Source of the DNA: Verrucomicrobiota bacterium
GTDB taxonomy: Bacteria; Verrucomicrobiota; Verrucomicrobiia; Verrucomicrobiales; DEV007
Direction: 5' to 3'
DNA: 58,701 bases
Assembly: GCA_963205275.1 (NCBI GenBank)
Contig: CAUJIH010000100.1
Coordinates: 1-58,701 of the forward strand
Positions within the stretch are counted from its first letter, which is position 1. The number at the start of each line of letters is the position of its first letter. Shown piece after piece: positions 34,483-42,812 of the stretch. The translations under genes were made by a program, and so were the position numbers. The notes beneath the pieces are model-generated. The model saw only the letters and a list, made by a program, of their open reading frames with translations, was not told the DNA's origin and did not search any database.

Positions 34483-36405
34483 TTACCCTGCCAAGGCATT
34501 CGATTTCCGCACGGGCAAGTGCTTCAGCGCTTTCGCAAGGGCATTTTCTACAGTGAGTCCGTGTTTTCTCATCAGGACGTCGGGAGTCCCGTGCTCGATG
34601 AACTGGTCGGGCCACCCGATTCTCTCAACCGGACAGACGATGCCTACGTCGTTCAGGTGCTCGACGAGGGCAGAACCGAATCCGTTCATCAGTACTGCAT
34701 CCTCGAAGCTGAGCAGCAGGCTGCATTTACGAGCGAATCGCTCGATACATTCTGTATCGAGAGGCTTGATCCAGCGGGCGTTAATCAGAGCGACGGAGTA
34801 GCCAAGTTCGACAAGCCGATCGCGTGTTTTCTCTGCTAGGCTAAACATTCCGCCGAGGGAGAACAGCGCGATATCGTCGCCGTCTGTCACCACTTCGGCT
34901 TTGCCGATCTCGAGAAGTTGCGGTTCGTCCTTGGGGAGCGCTCCCGTGCCAATCCCTCGAGGATAACGAATGGCGGAGGGCCCATCATCATGATTGGCCA
35001 TGGTCCAGAGCATGTCGATAAACTCTTCTTCGTCCTTCGGCTGCATGAAGATCCAGTTGGGGACGTGGCGGAGATAGCCGACATCGAAAAGGCCGTGGTG
35101 CGTCGGGCCGTCGTCACCGCTGAGACCAGCGCGGTCCATGCACAGGCGCACAGGCAGATTCTGGATGCCGATGTCGTGGATCGCCATGTCGTAGGCCCGT
35201 TGGAAAAAAGTGGAGTAGATCGCGAGAAAAGGGCGCAATCCCTGAGTGGCTTGGCCACAGGCGAAGAGAGCGGCGTGTTCTTCGGCGATTCCGACGTCAA
35301 AGTAGCGTTGCGGAACTGCTTTTTGGAATTCTAGGAGTCCCGTACCACTGGGCATAGCCGCTGTGATGGCAGTAAGACGGGGGTCAGTCTGTGAGAAGCG
35401 TGTGAGATAGGCTCCGAGAAGTTGGGAGTAGGTGGGGCTAGAGCTGGGAGGTGTTTCGCCCGTCTCGGTTTTGTAGGGGCCGAGTCCGTGGAATTTCATC
35501 GGATTAGCCTTGGCTGGCTCGTATCCGCGACCTTTTTCCGTGATGATGTGGAGAATCACGGGTGCATCGAGTTCTTTCAGAAACTCGAAGGTTCGGACCA
35601 GCAAGCCGACGTCGTGTCCGTCAATGGGGCCGTAGTAACGCATCCCGAATTTTTCGAAAAGTACGTTCGGAAAGAGGAGGTTTTTCGCCCCGATTTCGAC
35701 TCGTCCCGCAATATCTCGGACGGATTTCCCTATGGTTCTTTCGACAAAGCTGGCTGCCTTATCACGGATATGGTCGAAGGCGGAACTGGTCTGAAGGGCG
35801 TGAAAGTAGCGAGCGATGGCTCCGACATTGCGATCGATAGACCATTCGTTATCATTTAGCACGAGAATGAAGCGCTTGGTGGTTTCGGCGATATTGTTGA
35901 GAGCTTCGAAGGTTGTTCCGCAGGTGAAGGCGGCATCTCCGGCGACAGCGATGACGTGCTCCTTGCCACCGAGAAGATCGCGAGCGGCAGCCATCCCTAG
36001 AGCGGCGGATACGGCAGTACCTGCGTGACCAGCACCGTAGCAGTCGTGCTCGCTCTCGCTACGCAGAAGGAATCCGTTCAGCCCTTCGTAGGTGCGCAGG
36101 GTGTGGATGCGATCCCAGCGTCCGGTCAGCATCTTGTGGACGTAGCCCTGATGACTAACATCGAAGATAAACTTGTCTGCCGGAGTCTGAAAGACACGAT
36201 GCAGGGCGATGGTCAGCTCCACGACACCGAGGTTCGGTCCCAAATGGCCACCAGTATTCGAGAGGCTGCGGATCAGAGTACGACGTATATTCTCTGCCAG
36301 CTTGGGCAAGTCCTCCAAAGGCAGTTTTTTGAGATCCGCCCCGTTATCGATTCGGGGGAGTTGATCCGTGGGAGTATCGTAAAAGTCAGAACAGTTCTCC
36401 ATCAT
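34483..36405 (-). CDS. dxs: 1-Deoxy-D-xylulose-5-phosphate synthase Dxs
   Basis: The start at 36405 (ATGATG) lies inside the end of xseB, 20 bases before its stop, and gives 640 residues (E. coli 620). Dxs blocks are visible: TGGHLGPNLGVVEL, a thiamine-diphosphate region GDAAFTCGTTFEALNN with LNDNEWS, GIAEEHAALFACG, IYSTFFQRAYD and DRAGLSGDDGPTHHG. Dxs joins pyruvate and glyceraldehyde 3-phosphate in the non-mevalonate isoprenoid route. Several invariant-looking spots are altered (GHAGTA for GHSSTS, GDAAFT for GDGAMT), suggesting a divergent lineage. No ispA lies between it and xseB. Confidence 0.92.
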   Translation of the reverse strand: MMENCSDFYDTPTDQLPRIDNGADLKKLPLEDLPKLAENIRRTLIRSLSNTGGHLGPNLGVVELTIALHRVFQTPADKFIFDVSHQGYVHKMLTGRWDRIHTLRTYEGLNGFLLRSESEHDCYGAGHAGTAVSAALGMAAARDLLGGKEHVIAVAGDAAFTCGTTFEALNNIAETTKRFILVLNDNEWSIDRNVGAIARYFHALQTSSAFDHIRDKAASFVERTIGKSVRDIAGRVEIGAKNLLFPNVLFEKFGMRYYGPIDGHDVGLLVRTFEFLKELDAPVILHIITEKGRGYEPAKANPMKFHGLGPYKTETGETPPSSSPTYSQLLGAYLTRFSQTDPRLTAITAAMPSGTGLLEFQKAVPQRYFDVGIAEEHAALFACGQATQGLRPFLAIYSTFFQRAYDMAIHDIGIQNLPVRLCMDRAGLSGDDGPTHHGLFDVGYLRHVPNWIFMQPKDEEEFIDMLWTMANHDDGPSAIRYPRGIGTGALPKDEPQLLEIGKAEVVTDGDDIALFSLGGMFSLAEKTRDRLVELGYSVALINARWIKPLDTECIERFARKCSLLLSFEDAVLMNGFGSALVEHLNDVGIVCPVERIGWPDQFIEHGTPDVLMRKHGLTVENALAKALKHLPVRKSNALAG

Positions 36406-36697
36406 TCTTCGCGATACCGGATTGAGCGGAGGCATCGTCCGTTTCCTGATCGAATGGCTCGGGCACAGTTTCGCCGTTGCGCTTTCTCCGAAGGATTTCG
36501 ATCCGACCCTGTGCTGCATCGAGATTCTCGATGCAGATGCGGTGAAGCCGCTCTCCATCTTCGTACTTGCGGATAAGATCAGCTAGGGGGATTTGATCCG
36601 ATTCCATCTCACGCACGAGTTCTTCTAGTTGCTGCAAAGCATCCTCGAAGGGAATCGTTTCGGTGGAATGTGGAGTTTTAGAAATGGCTTTGGCCAT
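36386..36697 (-). CDS. xseB: Exonuclease VII small subunit XseB
   Basis: The 103-residue helical protein has the core PFEDALQQLEELVREMES, ADLIRKYEDGERL and a C-terminal acidic tail. XseB binds XseA to form exonuclease VII, which degrades single-stranded DNA to short oligonucleotides. The tail after about residue 75 is longer than in many XseB proteins. The 3' end overlaps dxs, and the pairing xseB-dxs is common in bacteria. xseA is not in the window. Confidence 0.88.
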   Translation of the reverse strand: MAKAISKTPHSTETIPFEDALQQLEELVREMESDQIPLADLIRKYEDGERLHRICIENLDAAQGRIEILRRKRNGETVPEPFDQETDDASAQSGIAKNDGELF

Positions 36698-36840
36698 GGA
36701 TCAGTGAATATCAATACGGCTCGTTTGAGCACGTCTTACTCGTGCCCCCGGAAAGGCATTCCTTCAAGCCTTTTTGATTAAGATCGTTCGTTTAAAAATC
36801 AGACTTGTTTCTTGAGGGAGAAAACGAGAAAATCTGCGAG

Positions 36841-37857
36841 ATGACCTATTTGTCCCTTTCGATGCAGAGAGTTAAAGGCGCTCTGCTGAAGAATGCAGCC
36901 TACGCCTTCATTATCAGTGCAAGTATTTTTGCGAAGTCTGTTCGTGCCGAGGAGTCCTCGCTGAGGCTTCCGCCCGGGGTTCAGGTCGAGCGAGATATTT
37001 CCTATATTCCGGGGGGTGATCCGGCACAGAAGCTGGATATCTATCGGGCGAAGGCGAGCACGAATGGGATTTCACCCCTCATCGTTTATATCCACGGTGG
37101 AGGATGGATGGGAGGGAGCAAGTCACATTGTCCTTACGTCGGGATGGTCGCTCGAGGCTATGTCGTGGCCAGTGTGGAATATCGCTTCAGTCAGGTGGCG
37201 ACCTTTCCTGCACAGATTCAGGACTGTCAGGCGGCGATCCGCTGGCTGCGTGTGAATCGAGAGAAATACGGGATCGATCCGGATCACATCGGGGGCATCG
37301 GAGAATCTGCGGGAGGTCATCTGAGTGCTCTGCTGGGGACGACGGGAGGGAAGGGTGTCTTTTCACCCATTGGAGAGCATACAGATCAATCGGATCGCGT
37401 GCAGGCCGTCTGCGATGTTTTTGGTCTCATGGATTTCACCACCATCATCCAGCAGGCGGCGGACGATAAAGACGTTCGCAATATTATCGAGTTCAATACT
37501 CCGAAAGATCCCTGCTCGCTGTTGCTCGGTAAACATCTGGATCGTGGTGAGGCGAGTCGTGCTGCGAGTCCGATTTTTTACGTCGAGAAAGGCGATCCAC
37601 CTTTTCTGATTCTGCATGGCACGCACGATATCGTCGTACCGTATGCCCAGAGCGTCGAGTTCGCGAAAGTGCTGCGTGAGAAAGATGTTCCTGTGTGGCT
37701 ACAGACCTTGCCGGGAGCGAATCACGGTGGCCCTGCTTTTGTCAGACCAGAGATTCGGCAGTTGGTCGAGAACTTTTTTGCCAAGTTTCTTCAGAACAAG
37801 GATGTCGAAATCCAACTGGTGCAGAAATCAAAGTTTCACGAGGAGAAGGCTCCGTAG
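36841..37857 (+). CDS. Secreted alpha/beta-hydrolase (BD-FAE/esterase-like)
   Basis: Using the ATG at 36841 (338 residues) the protein has a signal peptide (LLKNAAYAFIISASIFAKSVRA), then an alpha/beta-hydrolase with the oxyanion motif HGGGW, the nucleophile GESAGG, an acid in HGTHDIVVP and the late histidine in GANHGG. Members cleave carboxylic or feruloyl-type esters, often on plant polysaccharides. An upstream TTG at 36805 and an ATG at 36862 are alternatives. It stands alone between dxs-xseB and the SUKH gene, divergent from the former and convergent with the latter. Confidence 0.85.
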   Translation: MTYLSLSMQRVKGALLKNAAYAFIISASIFAKSVRAEESSLRLPPGVQVERDISYIPGGDPAQKLDIYRAKASTNGISPLIVYIHGGGWMGGSKSHCPYVGMVARGYVVASVEYRFSQVATFPAQIQDCQAAIRWLRVNREKYGIDPDHIGGIGESAGGHLSALLGTTGGKGVFSPIGEHTDQSDRVQAVCDVFGLMDFTTIIQQAADDKDVRNIIEFNTPKDPCSLLLGKHLDRGEASRAASPIFYVEKGDPPFLILHGTHDIVVPYAQSVEFAKVLREKDVPVWLQTLPGANHGGPAFVRPEIRQLVENFFAKFLQNKDVEIQLVQKSKFHEEKAP

Positions 37858-37858
37858 A

Positions 37859-38278
37859 TTACGCCTGACCTCGAAACACTTTCTCCAGATATTCTGAGAA
37901 TCCAGTGGTGAAAAACTCCTCGTCAGATCCCGCTTTTTCGTGTCGATAGATGGATGGACTGTGACCTAGGGAGATCAAATAACGCCAGTCTTTAGTTTCT
38001 CCAAATCGGATCCAAGGGTGCCCGGAGATGCAGAGATCGTCGATGTATTCCCACTGAGCGAGAGGCAGCACTGGCCACAGCCCACCCCGCGCTGCTTCCA
38101 GTCCGTCGGATTGGAGGAGAAAAGAGCGGATCGTCACGGGGATCATCGCATGCTCTGACTCCCAAGTGTTTAGTGTCTCGGGAGTGAGAGCCGGGAAGAA
38201 AGATGCATCAATCTTTCCAGCGCGCGCTTCGGGAGCTTCTGTTAAGCGAATGATTTGTGCTTTCCAGTCGGGTGACAT
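37859..38278 (-). CDS. SUKH (SMI1/KNR4-like) domain protein
   Basis: The 139-residue acidic protein shows the SMI1/KNR4 pattern: an N-terminal helix with LNTWESEHAMIPVTIRSFLLQSDG, then LWPVLPLAQWEYIDD, an IRFGET loop, and EEFFTTGFSEYLEKVF at the end. SUKH proteins are often immunity proteins against toxins but many are housekeeping. No toxin or polymorphic-toxin signature is nearby, so a defence role is not supported. It lies 35 bases downstream of the DUF1015 gene on the same strand and may be cotranscribed with it. Confidence 0.6.
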   Translation of the reverse strand: MSPDWKAQIIRLTEAPEARAGKIDASFFPALTPETLNTWESEHAMIPVTIRSFLLQSDGLEAARGGLWPVLPLAQWEYIDDLCISGHPWIRFGETKDWRYLISLGHSPSIYRHEKAGSDEEFFTTGFSEYLEKVFRGQA

Positions 38279-38313
38279 TCGAAGACTGCGATCCGAAGGC
38301 CGCGATTCTGAGC

Positions 38314-39543
38314 TTACTCGAAAGTGTGAACGGCCAAGCCGGATTTCAGTTTCGGCTCAAACCAAGTGGACTTGGGCGGCATGATCTGACCAGCGTCGGC
38401 TATGTCGATAAGCTGCTGCACGGTCGTGGGAAACATGGAGAAGGCGACAGCTCCGTCCCCGGAGTTCACACGCTTTTCCAGTTCCGCTGTGCCACGAATT
38501 CCTCCGACGAAGTCGATGCGCTTGTCCACGCGCGGGTCACCGATTCCGAGGAGGGGAGTGAGGACGTGGTCTTGGAGGAAGGATACGTCCAGCCGCTCGA
38601 TGGGGTCTGCTGAGGTCGATACATCCCACTCCAGAGTGTGCCATTGTCCGTCCAGATAGATGCAGGCGCTGCCCGATCCAGTGGGCGTCTTTCGACCGTC
38701 TGAGCTGAGGCGGAAGAGAGAGGCAAGTTTCGCCAAAAACTCTGCTGAAGTCATTCCGTTCAGATCCTTCACGATCCGATTGTAGGGCAGGATGTGGAGC
38801 TGACTGGCGGGAAACATGACGGCGAGGAACCAATTGTATTCTTCGGTGCCGTCGTGATCAGGGTTGGCCTCGCGGCGTTCACGCCCCACGCGGGCTGCGC
38901 TGGCGCTGCGATGATGGCCGTCGGCGACGTAAGAGAGCGGCACGTCTCCGAGTGCAGTGAGCACGGAGCTGGCTTCGCTTTCGGTCACCCGCCATACGGT
39001 GTGCGAGACTCCGACTTCATCGACGAAATCAGCGACAGCCGGGTGAGCATCTGTCCAGGCTGCGACGAAGGCGTCGATCGATGCGACATCTTTATAAGTG
39101 AGGAAAACCGGTCCAGTTTGAGCACCGAGGACATCGGTGAGTCGAGTGCGGTCATCTTCCTTGTCCTTCCGCGTTTTTTCATGTTTGCGGATCAGATCGT
39201 TCTCGTAGTCCTCGATATGGCAGGTAAGCACGATGCCGGTCTGCGAACGGCCGTCCATGATCTGACGGTATAGATAGATGCAAGGGATAGGTTCGCGGAC
39301 GAAATCTCCTTGGCGCTGCATTTTTTCGAAATTGCTCTTCGCATGGGCATAAACCTCGTCGCTATAAGGATCGGTGCTTGGTGGCAGTTCTAACTCTGCC
39401 CGCTCGACTCGCAGGAAGCTGTGTGGTTTGCCCTCGGCGATGGCGCGGGCTTCCTCCGTGTTGACGACATCATACGGAACGGAGGCGATTTCGGGGGCGA
39501 GTCCCGGTGCTGGGACGAGTGCGGAAAAGGCTTTAACTCTCAT
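38314..39543 (-). CDS. DUF1015 family protein
   Basis: The 409-residue cytoplasmic protein carries DUF1015 blocks: ASVPYDVVNTEEAR and NPHSFL-like PHSFLRVERAE near the N-terminus, IYLYRQ, HEKTRKDKEDDRTRL and the strongly conserved YVADGHHRSASA. DUF1015 proteins occur widely in Verrucomicrobia and are often near serine or glycolate-type metabolism genes, but the activity is unknown. Only recF (141 bases upstream, separated by a hairpin repeat) and the SUKH gene are next to it here. Confidence 0.88.
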   Translation of the reverse strand: MRVKAFSALVPAPGLAPEIASVPYDVVNTEEARAIAEGKPHSFLRVERAELELPPSTDPYSDEVYAHAKSNFEKMQRQGDFVREPIPCIYLYRQIMDGRSQTGIVLTCHIEDYENDLIRKHEKTRKDKEDDRTRLTDVLGAQTGPVFLTYKDVASIDAFVAAWTDAHPAVADFVDEVGVSHTVWRVTESEASSVLTALGDVPLSYVADGHHRSASAARVGRERREANPDHDGTEEYNWFLAVMFPASQLHILPYNRIVKDLNGMTSAEFLAKLASLFRLSSDGRKTPTGSGSACIYLDGQWHTLEWDVSTSADPIERLDVSFLQDHVLTPLLGIGDPRVDKRIDFVGGIRGTAELEKRVNSGDGAVAFSMFPTTVQQLIDIADAGQIMPPKSTWFEPKLKSGLAVHTFE

Positions 39544-39554
39544 GGAAACAGAAG

Positions 39555-39576
39555 ACCCGGACGTTCCTGTCCGGGT
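39555..39576. repeat. Interspersed hairpin repeat with TCCTGT core (copy 2)
   Basis: Perfect 8-base arms ACCCGGAC (39555-39562) and GTCCGGGT (39569-39576) around GTTCCT. It lies in the 140-base gap between recF and the DUF1015 gene. The stem differs from the copy at 34421 while the ACxxTCCTGT core is kept, as expected of one structured family. Confidence 0.6.
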
Positions 39577-39683
39577 GAGAGATACTGCTACACGCGCCAG
39601 ACTAGATCACAACTGGGAATCCGAGCTGATCAGAAAGATTGGGTGGATTTTCCATTCGATTCCAGGCATCGGGAGGAAGGATC

Positions 39684-40763
39684 TCAGCTTTCTCTCTCGA
39701 CTCGCGCCTGCGAGACGCGCATCCGCGCTGCGTCTGCGAAGCGATCATCCAGCCAGTCGAGGTGCGTGGTGGCGATAAGTTTTTGGGAAGCCAGAGGCCA
39801 GTACGCCATCAGCGCGTTCCGCCTGTCCGGATCGAGTTCGCCGAAGATGTCGTCGATCAGGATTACGGGTGGTTCGGGCCTGGATTGCAGAAAGAGATTC
39901 GCCTGTCCTAGCTTCAGGGCCAGGGCTACGGTTCGCTGCTGGCCTTCGCTGGCGAATTTAGCGGCTGGTTTATCATTGAGGGAGAGCAGCAGATCGTCGC
40001 GATGGGGGCCAGAGACGGTGACGCGACGACGTAGTTCCTCGTCTCGGCGGGCGTTGAGAGTGGTGAAAAGGTCATCATTGTCACCGCTGGCGGATTCATA
40101 GGTAATGTGCAGATTCTCCTCGCTGCTTGCGATTTCCTTCTGCCCTCGTTCGGCCAAAGGGGCAAGACTCTCGACGAGCAAGCGACGACATTGTGTCAGA
40201 ATCCGAGCGTTCTCGTCCAGAATGTGGGTGTAGGCATCAATCTGAGGCCACGGAGGTCGAGCGTCGCGCTTTAGGAGAAAATTCCGAGAGCGAAGGGCTT
40301 TTTCATAGCTCTTGAGAGCCTCCCGATAGCCGGGAAAGAGCTGGGATGCCATGAAGTCGAGAAAGCGTCGCCTTTGTTCTCCGCTCCCGCGCACTAGACT
40401 GAGATCTTCATTTGACATCCAGACGACGAGCGCGCTGTGTCGCAGGTAGTCGGTGGCACTGCGCTGTGATTCTCCATCAACGCTGAGTTTGCGCCCATTT
40501 TCTGCATAGTGGAATCGCAGGGAATTCGTCTCTTTTCCTTCCAGCGATCCAGCGATGCCAAAGGTGTTCTGAGAGAATTGCGCACATTCCCCTAGGGCAG
40601 TGGCACGGGGACTCTGTAGGCGCAGCAGAATGCAGGCCGCTTCCAGCAGAGATGTTTTGCCCTGAGCGTTACTGCCATGAAAGAGGACGACCCCCTGCGG
40701 AATCTCTAGGCGAAGGGAATCAAAGCATCGGAATCGGCTGAGGAGTAGCGAACGGAGCATCAT
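39684..40763 (-). CDS. recF: DNA replication and repair protein RecF
   Basis: The start at 40763 gives 359 residues (E. coli 357) beginning MMLRSLLLSRFRCFDSL, as usual for RecF. ATPase motifs are Walker A GSNAQGKTS near the N-terminus, a signature-like SEGQQRTVALALKL and Walker B ILIDDIFGELD. RecF loads RecA at gaps with RecO and RecR. dnaA, dnaN and gyrB, frequent RecF neighbours, are not seen. An ATG at 40802 would add 13 unlikely residues. Confidence 0.93.
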   Translation of the reverse strand: MMLRSLLLSRFRCFDSLRLEIPQGVVLFHGSNAQGKTSLLEAACILLRLQSPRATALGECAQFSQNTFGIAGSLEGKETNSLRFHYAENGRKLSVDGESQRSATDYLRHSALVVWMSNEDLSLVRGSGEQRRRFLDFMASQLFPGYREALKSYEKALRSRNFLLKRDARPPWPQIDAYTHILDENARILTQCRRLLVESLAPLAERGQKEIASSEENLHITYESASGDNDDLFTTLNARRDEELRRRVTVSGPHRDDLLLSLNDKPAAKFASEGQQRTVALALKLGQANLFLQSRPEPPVILIDDIFGELDPDRRNALMAYWPLASQKLIATTHLDWLDDRFADAARMRVSQARVERES

Positions 40764-40842
40764 GCGCTTTGCACAATCAAGCCCCGGTGAAGGGAGACGC
40801 AAGGAGCATCCTCCCGATTCGAGCGTTTCCTGTCGATCTGGT

Positions 40843-42171
40843 TTATTTCCAAGATGGCGGTAGATCGGGAACGGTCTCGCTAACGATCTCCAAAATGTTC
40901 TTTCGCTCGGAGGAACTGAGATGCGAGAATTGTGCCCACTTGTCAGGCTCCGTCAGAATTCCGTGCAGTTGATCGAGAATGCGTGTGCGGATCTCAGTGG
41001 GTAACTGTTGGAAGGCTTCGGAATAGATCAGGTAACTGCAGCGATACTTCATCATTCTTTCGTAGAGGCGGAAATCACGTAAGGATTTCCCCTTTTTGCT
41101 CTTGATTGCCTTTTTTGCGAAGGCGTCTTGAAATGCTTCTCCGCCCTCAATGCCGCCGGGCAAAGCGACCTCATCCACAAAGAGCATTTCGTTCAATACC
41201 CGGGTCGCCAGTCGGTCCAGAATCTTCGCGTTGGAATCGGATAGAGGAACATCGTTCCCTTCTCCGAAGGCTTTTCGCATCTCAGCCTGTCGCTTCAGAG
41301 TTTCACGCGTTGTCAGGTTCGCCTCTACGAGCATGTTATGGACGGCTACCTGGTGTTCCAGCACCATGAGCGCGAGCACGTCACTCTGTCCTCCATTAAG
41401 ATACGGCTTGGTAGGGAAAACTCCGTCGAGGGTTTTCAGGTTCCCTTCAGCCAAGCGACGGACTTCGATACTACTCCCATCGGCAGACTCCTCTGCAACA
41501 GAATTCCCCATGTGCTCGCGTCCTTCGACGTGTCCCGTCACATACCACCCTCCCCAACGCTCCTCGATCGGGGTGCTATGGCGAACGTGAAAACTCCCGG
41601 CTTCGAAGATCGGCATCCCCGTGGTCGCGACGTGAACCGAGCGAGCCATGACTCCGGGTAGATCGTGATTCGATGATCCTGCATGACAATTCAGACAGGT
41701 TTGGTCGCGATTTAGAACAGGCGGTTCGCCCTGCTTGTGAGTAGTAAGGCCAACGAGATGAAACACCAACCCCAGCTTAGGGTCAAAACTGGCGACCTCA
41801 ATTTCGCCGTCCTGAACCCATCCCAGATAAACGTTATCAGAAAAATAAATCGCCCGAGGTGTCTGAGGAGCGATATGTGGGTTTTGCGCGCTGGTCTTAG
41901 AATATACTAGAATCTGAGACTCGATCGGGATGTCCAGCTTTTTCAGTAATGCCACCAGAAGATCATGCGACGAGCCATTGCACAACTCGGGATCGTTCTT
42001 GGCCGTATTGAAGAGGCGAGTCACTCGGGTATCCGGCTTCATCCCTTCGAAGTGCGGGATGACCTTTTTCACTGGGTTCTGTCCAAAAGTTACCGAGGAT
42101 ATCAGGCCTAGGGCGAGAGCGAGAATCAAGGAAATCTCATCCCTAAGCAAACGAGAATTAAATTTTTTCAT
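40843..42171 (-). CDS. Secreted mono-haem cytochrome-like protein of unknown function
   Basis: The 442-residue protein has a signal peptide (SLILALALGLISSVTFG) and a single haem c site CLNCH in RDQTCLNCHAGSSNHD (about residues 158-162). Downstream methionines such as PGVMARS and TTGMP could supply a sixth ligand, but this is a guess. Other visible features are YFSDNVYLGWVQDGEIEVASFDPKLGLVFH upstream and a helical C-terminus (RRMMKYRCSYLIYSE-like). I do not recognise a named family. It stands alone, convergent with no gene; ResB/CcsA in this window could attach its haem. Confidence 0.7.
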   Translation of the reverse strand: MKKFNSRLLRDEISLILALALGLISSVTFGQNPVKKVIPHFEGMKPDTRVTRLFNTAKNDPELCNGSSHDLLVALLKKLDIPIESQILVYSKTSAQNPHIAPQTPRAIYFSDNVYLGWVQDGEIEVASFDPKLGLVFHLVGLTTHKQGEPPVLNRDQTCLNCHAGSSNHDLPGVMARSVHVATTGMPIFEAGSFHVRHSTPIEERWGGWYVTGHVEGREHMGNSVAEESADGSSIEVRRLAEGNLKTLDGVFPTKPYLNGGQSDVLALMVLEHQVAVHNMLVEANLTTRETLKRQAEMRKAFGEGNDVPLSDSNAKILDRLATRVLNEMLFVDEVALPGGIEGGEAFQDAFAKKAIKSKKGKSLRDFRLYERMMKYRCSYLIYSEAFQQLPTEIRTRILDQLHGILTEPDKWAQFSHLSSSERKNILEIVSETVPDLPPSWK

Positions 42172-42285
42172 ACTTCACGAAGATAGAGAAGTGTTTTTCG
42201 GAAAGAAAGATCCGCAATCTCGTACTCTCTGTTTCTACGTATTTATCTTGCTAATTTTTTCAAAATCGCATAGAACGATTCTCTG

Positions 42286-42744
42286 ATGAGTGATTTGCCT
42301 TCCCCACCTCCGATGGAACCATACGTCCCAGATCCAAACTCGGTACCGCCGGGAAGCCAGAGCGATCTCCTCGGACGTGGAAAGCTTCCGATTGCAGATG
42401 AAAAAACTATGGGGATGCTCGCGCACATCCTAGGCGGAGTAACATCTTTTCTTGGACCGCTGATTATCTGGTTGATTAAGAAGGATGAGAGTCCCTTCGT
42501 GAATGATCAGGGGCGAGAGGCCTTGAATTTCCAGATTACGATAGGTCTGGCTGCGGTGGTGATGGTTGTTTTCGGCTTGATTGCTCAATTTATTCCTGTG
42601 GTCGGTCAGATAATCGGGTGTGTTTTCGCTCTCCTGTATCCCCTGCTATGGGTTACTGGACTGGTCTTCGGAATTATCGGAGGACTGGCGGCGAATAAAG
42701 GATTGGCATATCGCTATCCGTTTGCGGTGAGGCTGATCAGTTGA
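42286..42744 (+). CDS. DUF4870 family membrane protein
   Basis: The 152-residue protein has a proline-rich N-terminus (about 1-40), then DUF4870 blocks GMLAHILGGVTSFLGPLIIWLIKKDESPFV and NDQGREALNFQ, quoted only in part here as EALNFQ, and three to four membrane segments. The family is related to Tic20-like proteins and its role in bacteria is unknown. It is likely monocistronic, 69 bases before the helicase gene. Confidence 0.85.
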   Translation: MSDLPSPPPMEPYVPDPNSVPPGSQSDLLGRGKLPIADEKTMGMLAHILGGVTSFLGPLIIWLIKKDESPFVNDQGREALNFQITIGLAAVVMVVFGLIAQFIPVVGQIIGCVFALLYPLLWVTGLVFGIIGGLAANKGLAYRYPFAVRLIS

Positions 42745-42812
42745 TTGTGGCACGGGCGAAGCGAGGTACGGAAATTTTGATTTTCGACTGATTTCGACTA
42801 TCATTCGCACTC

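Noticed and set aside
37859-38278. SUKH protein as part of a toxin-immunity system
   Set aside because: No toxin, Rhs repeat or secretion gene is nearby. It follows a DUF1015 housekeeping-type gene.
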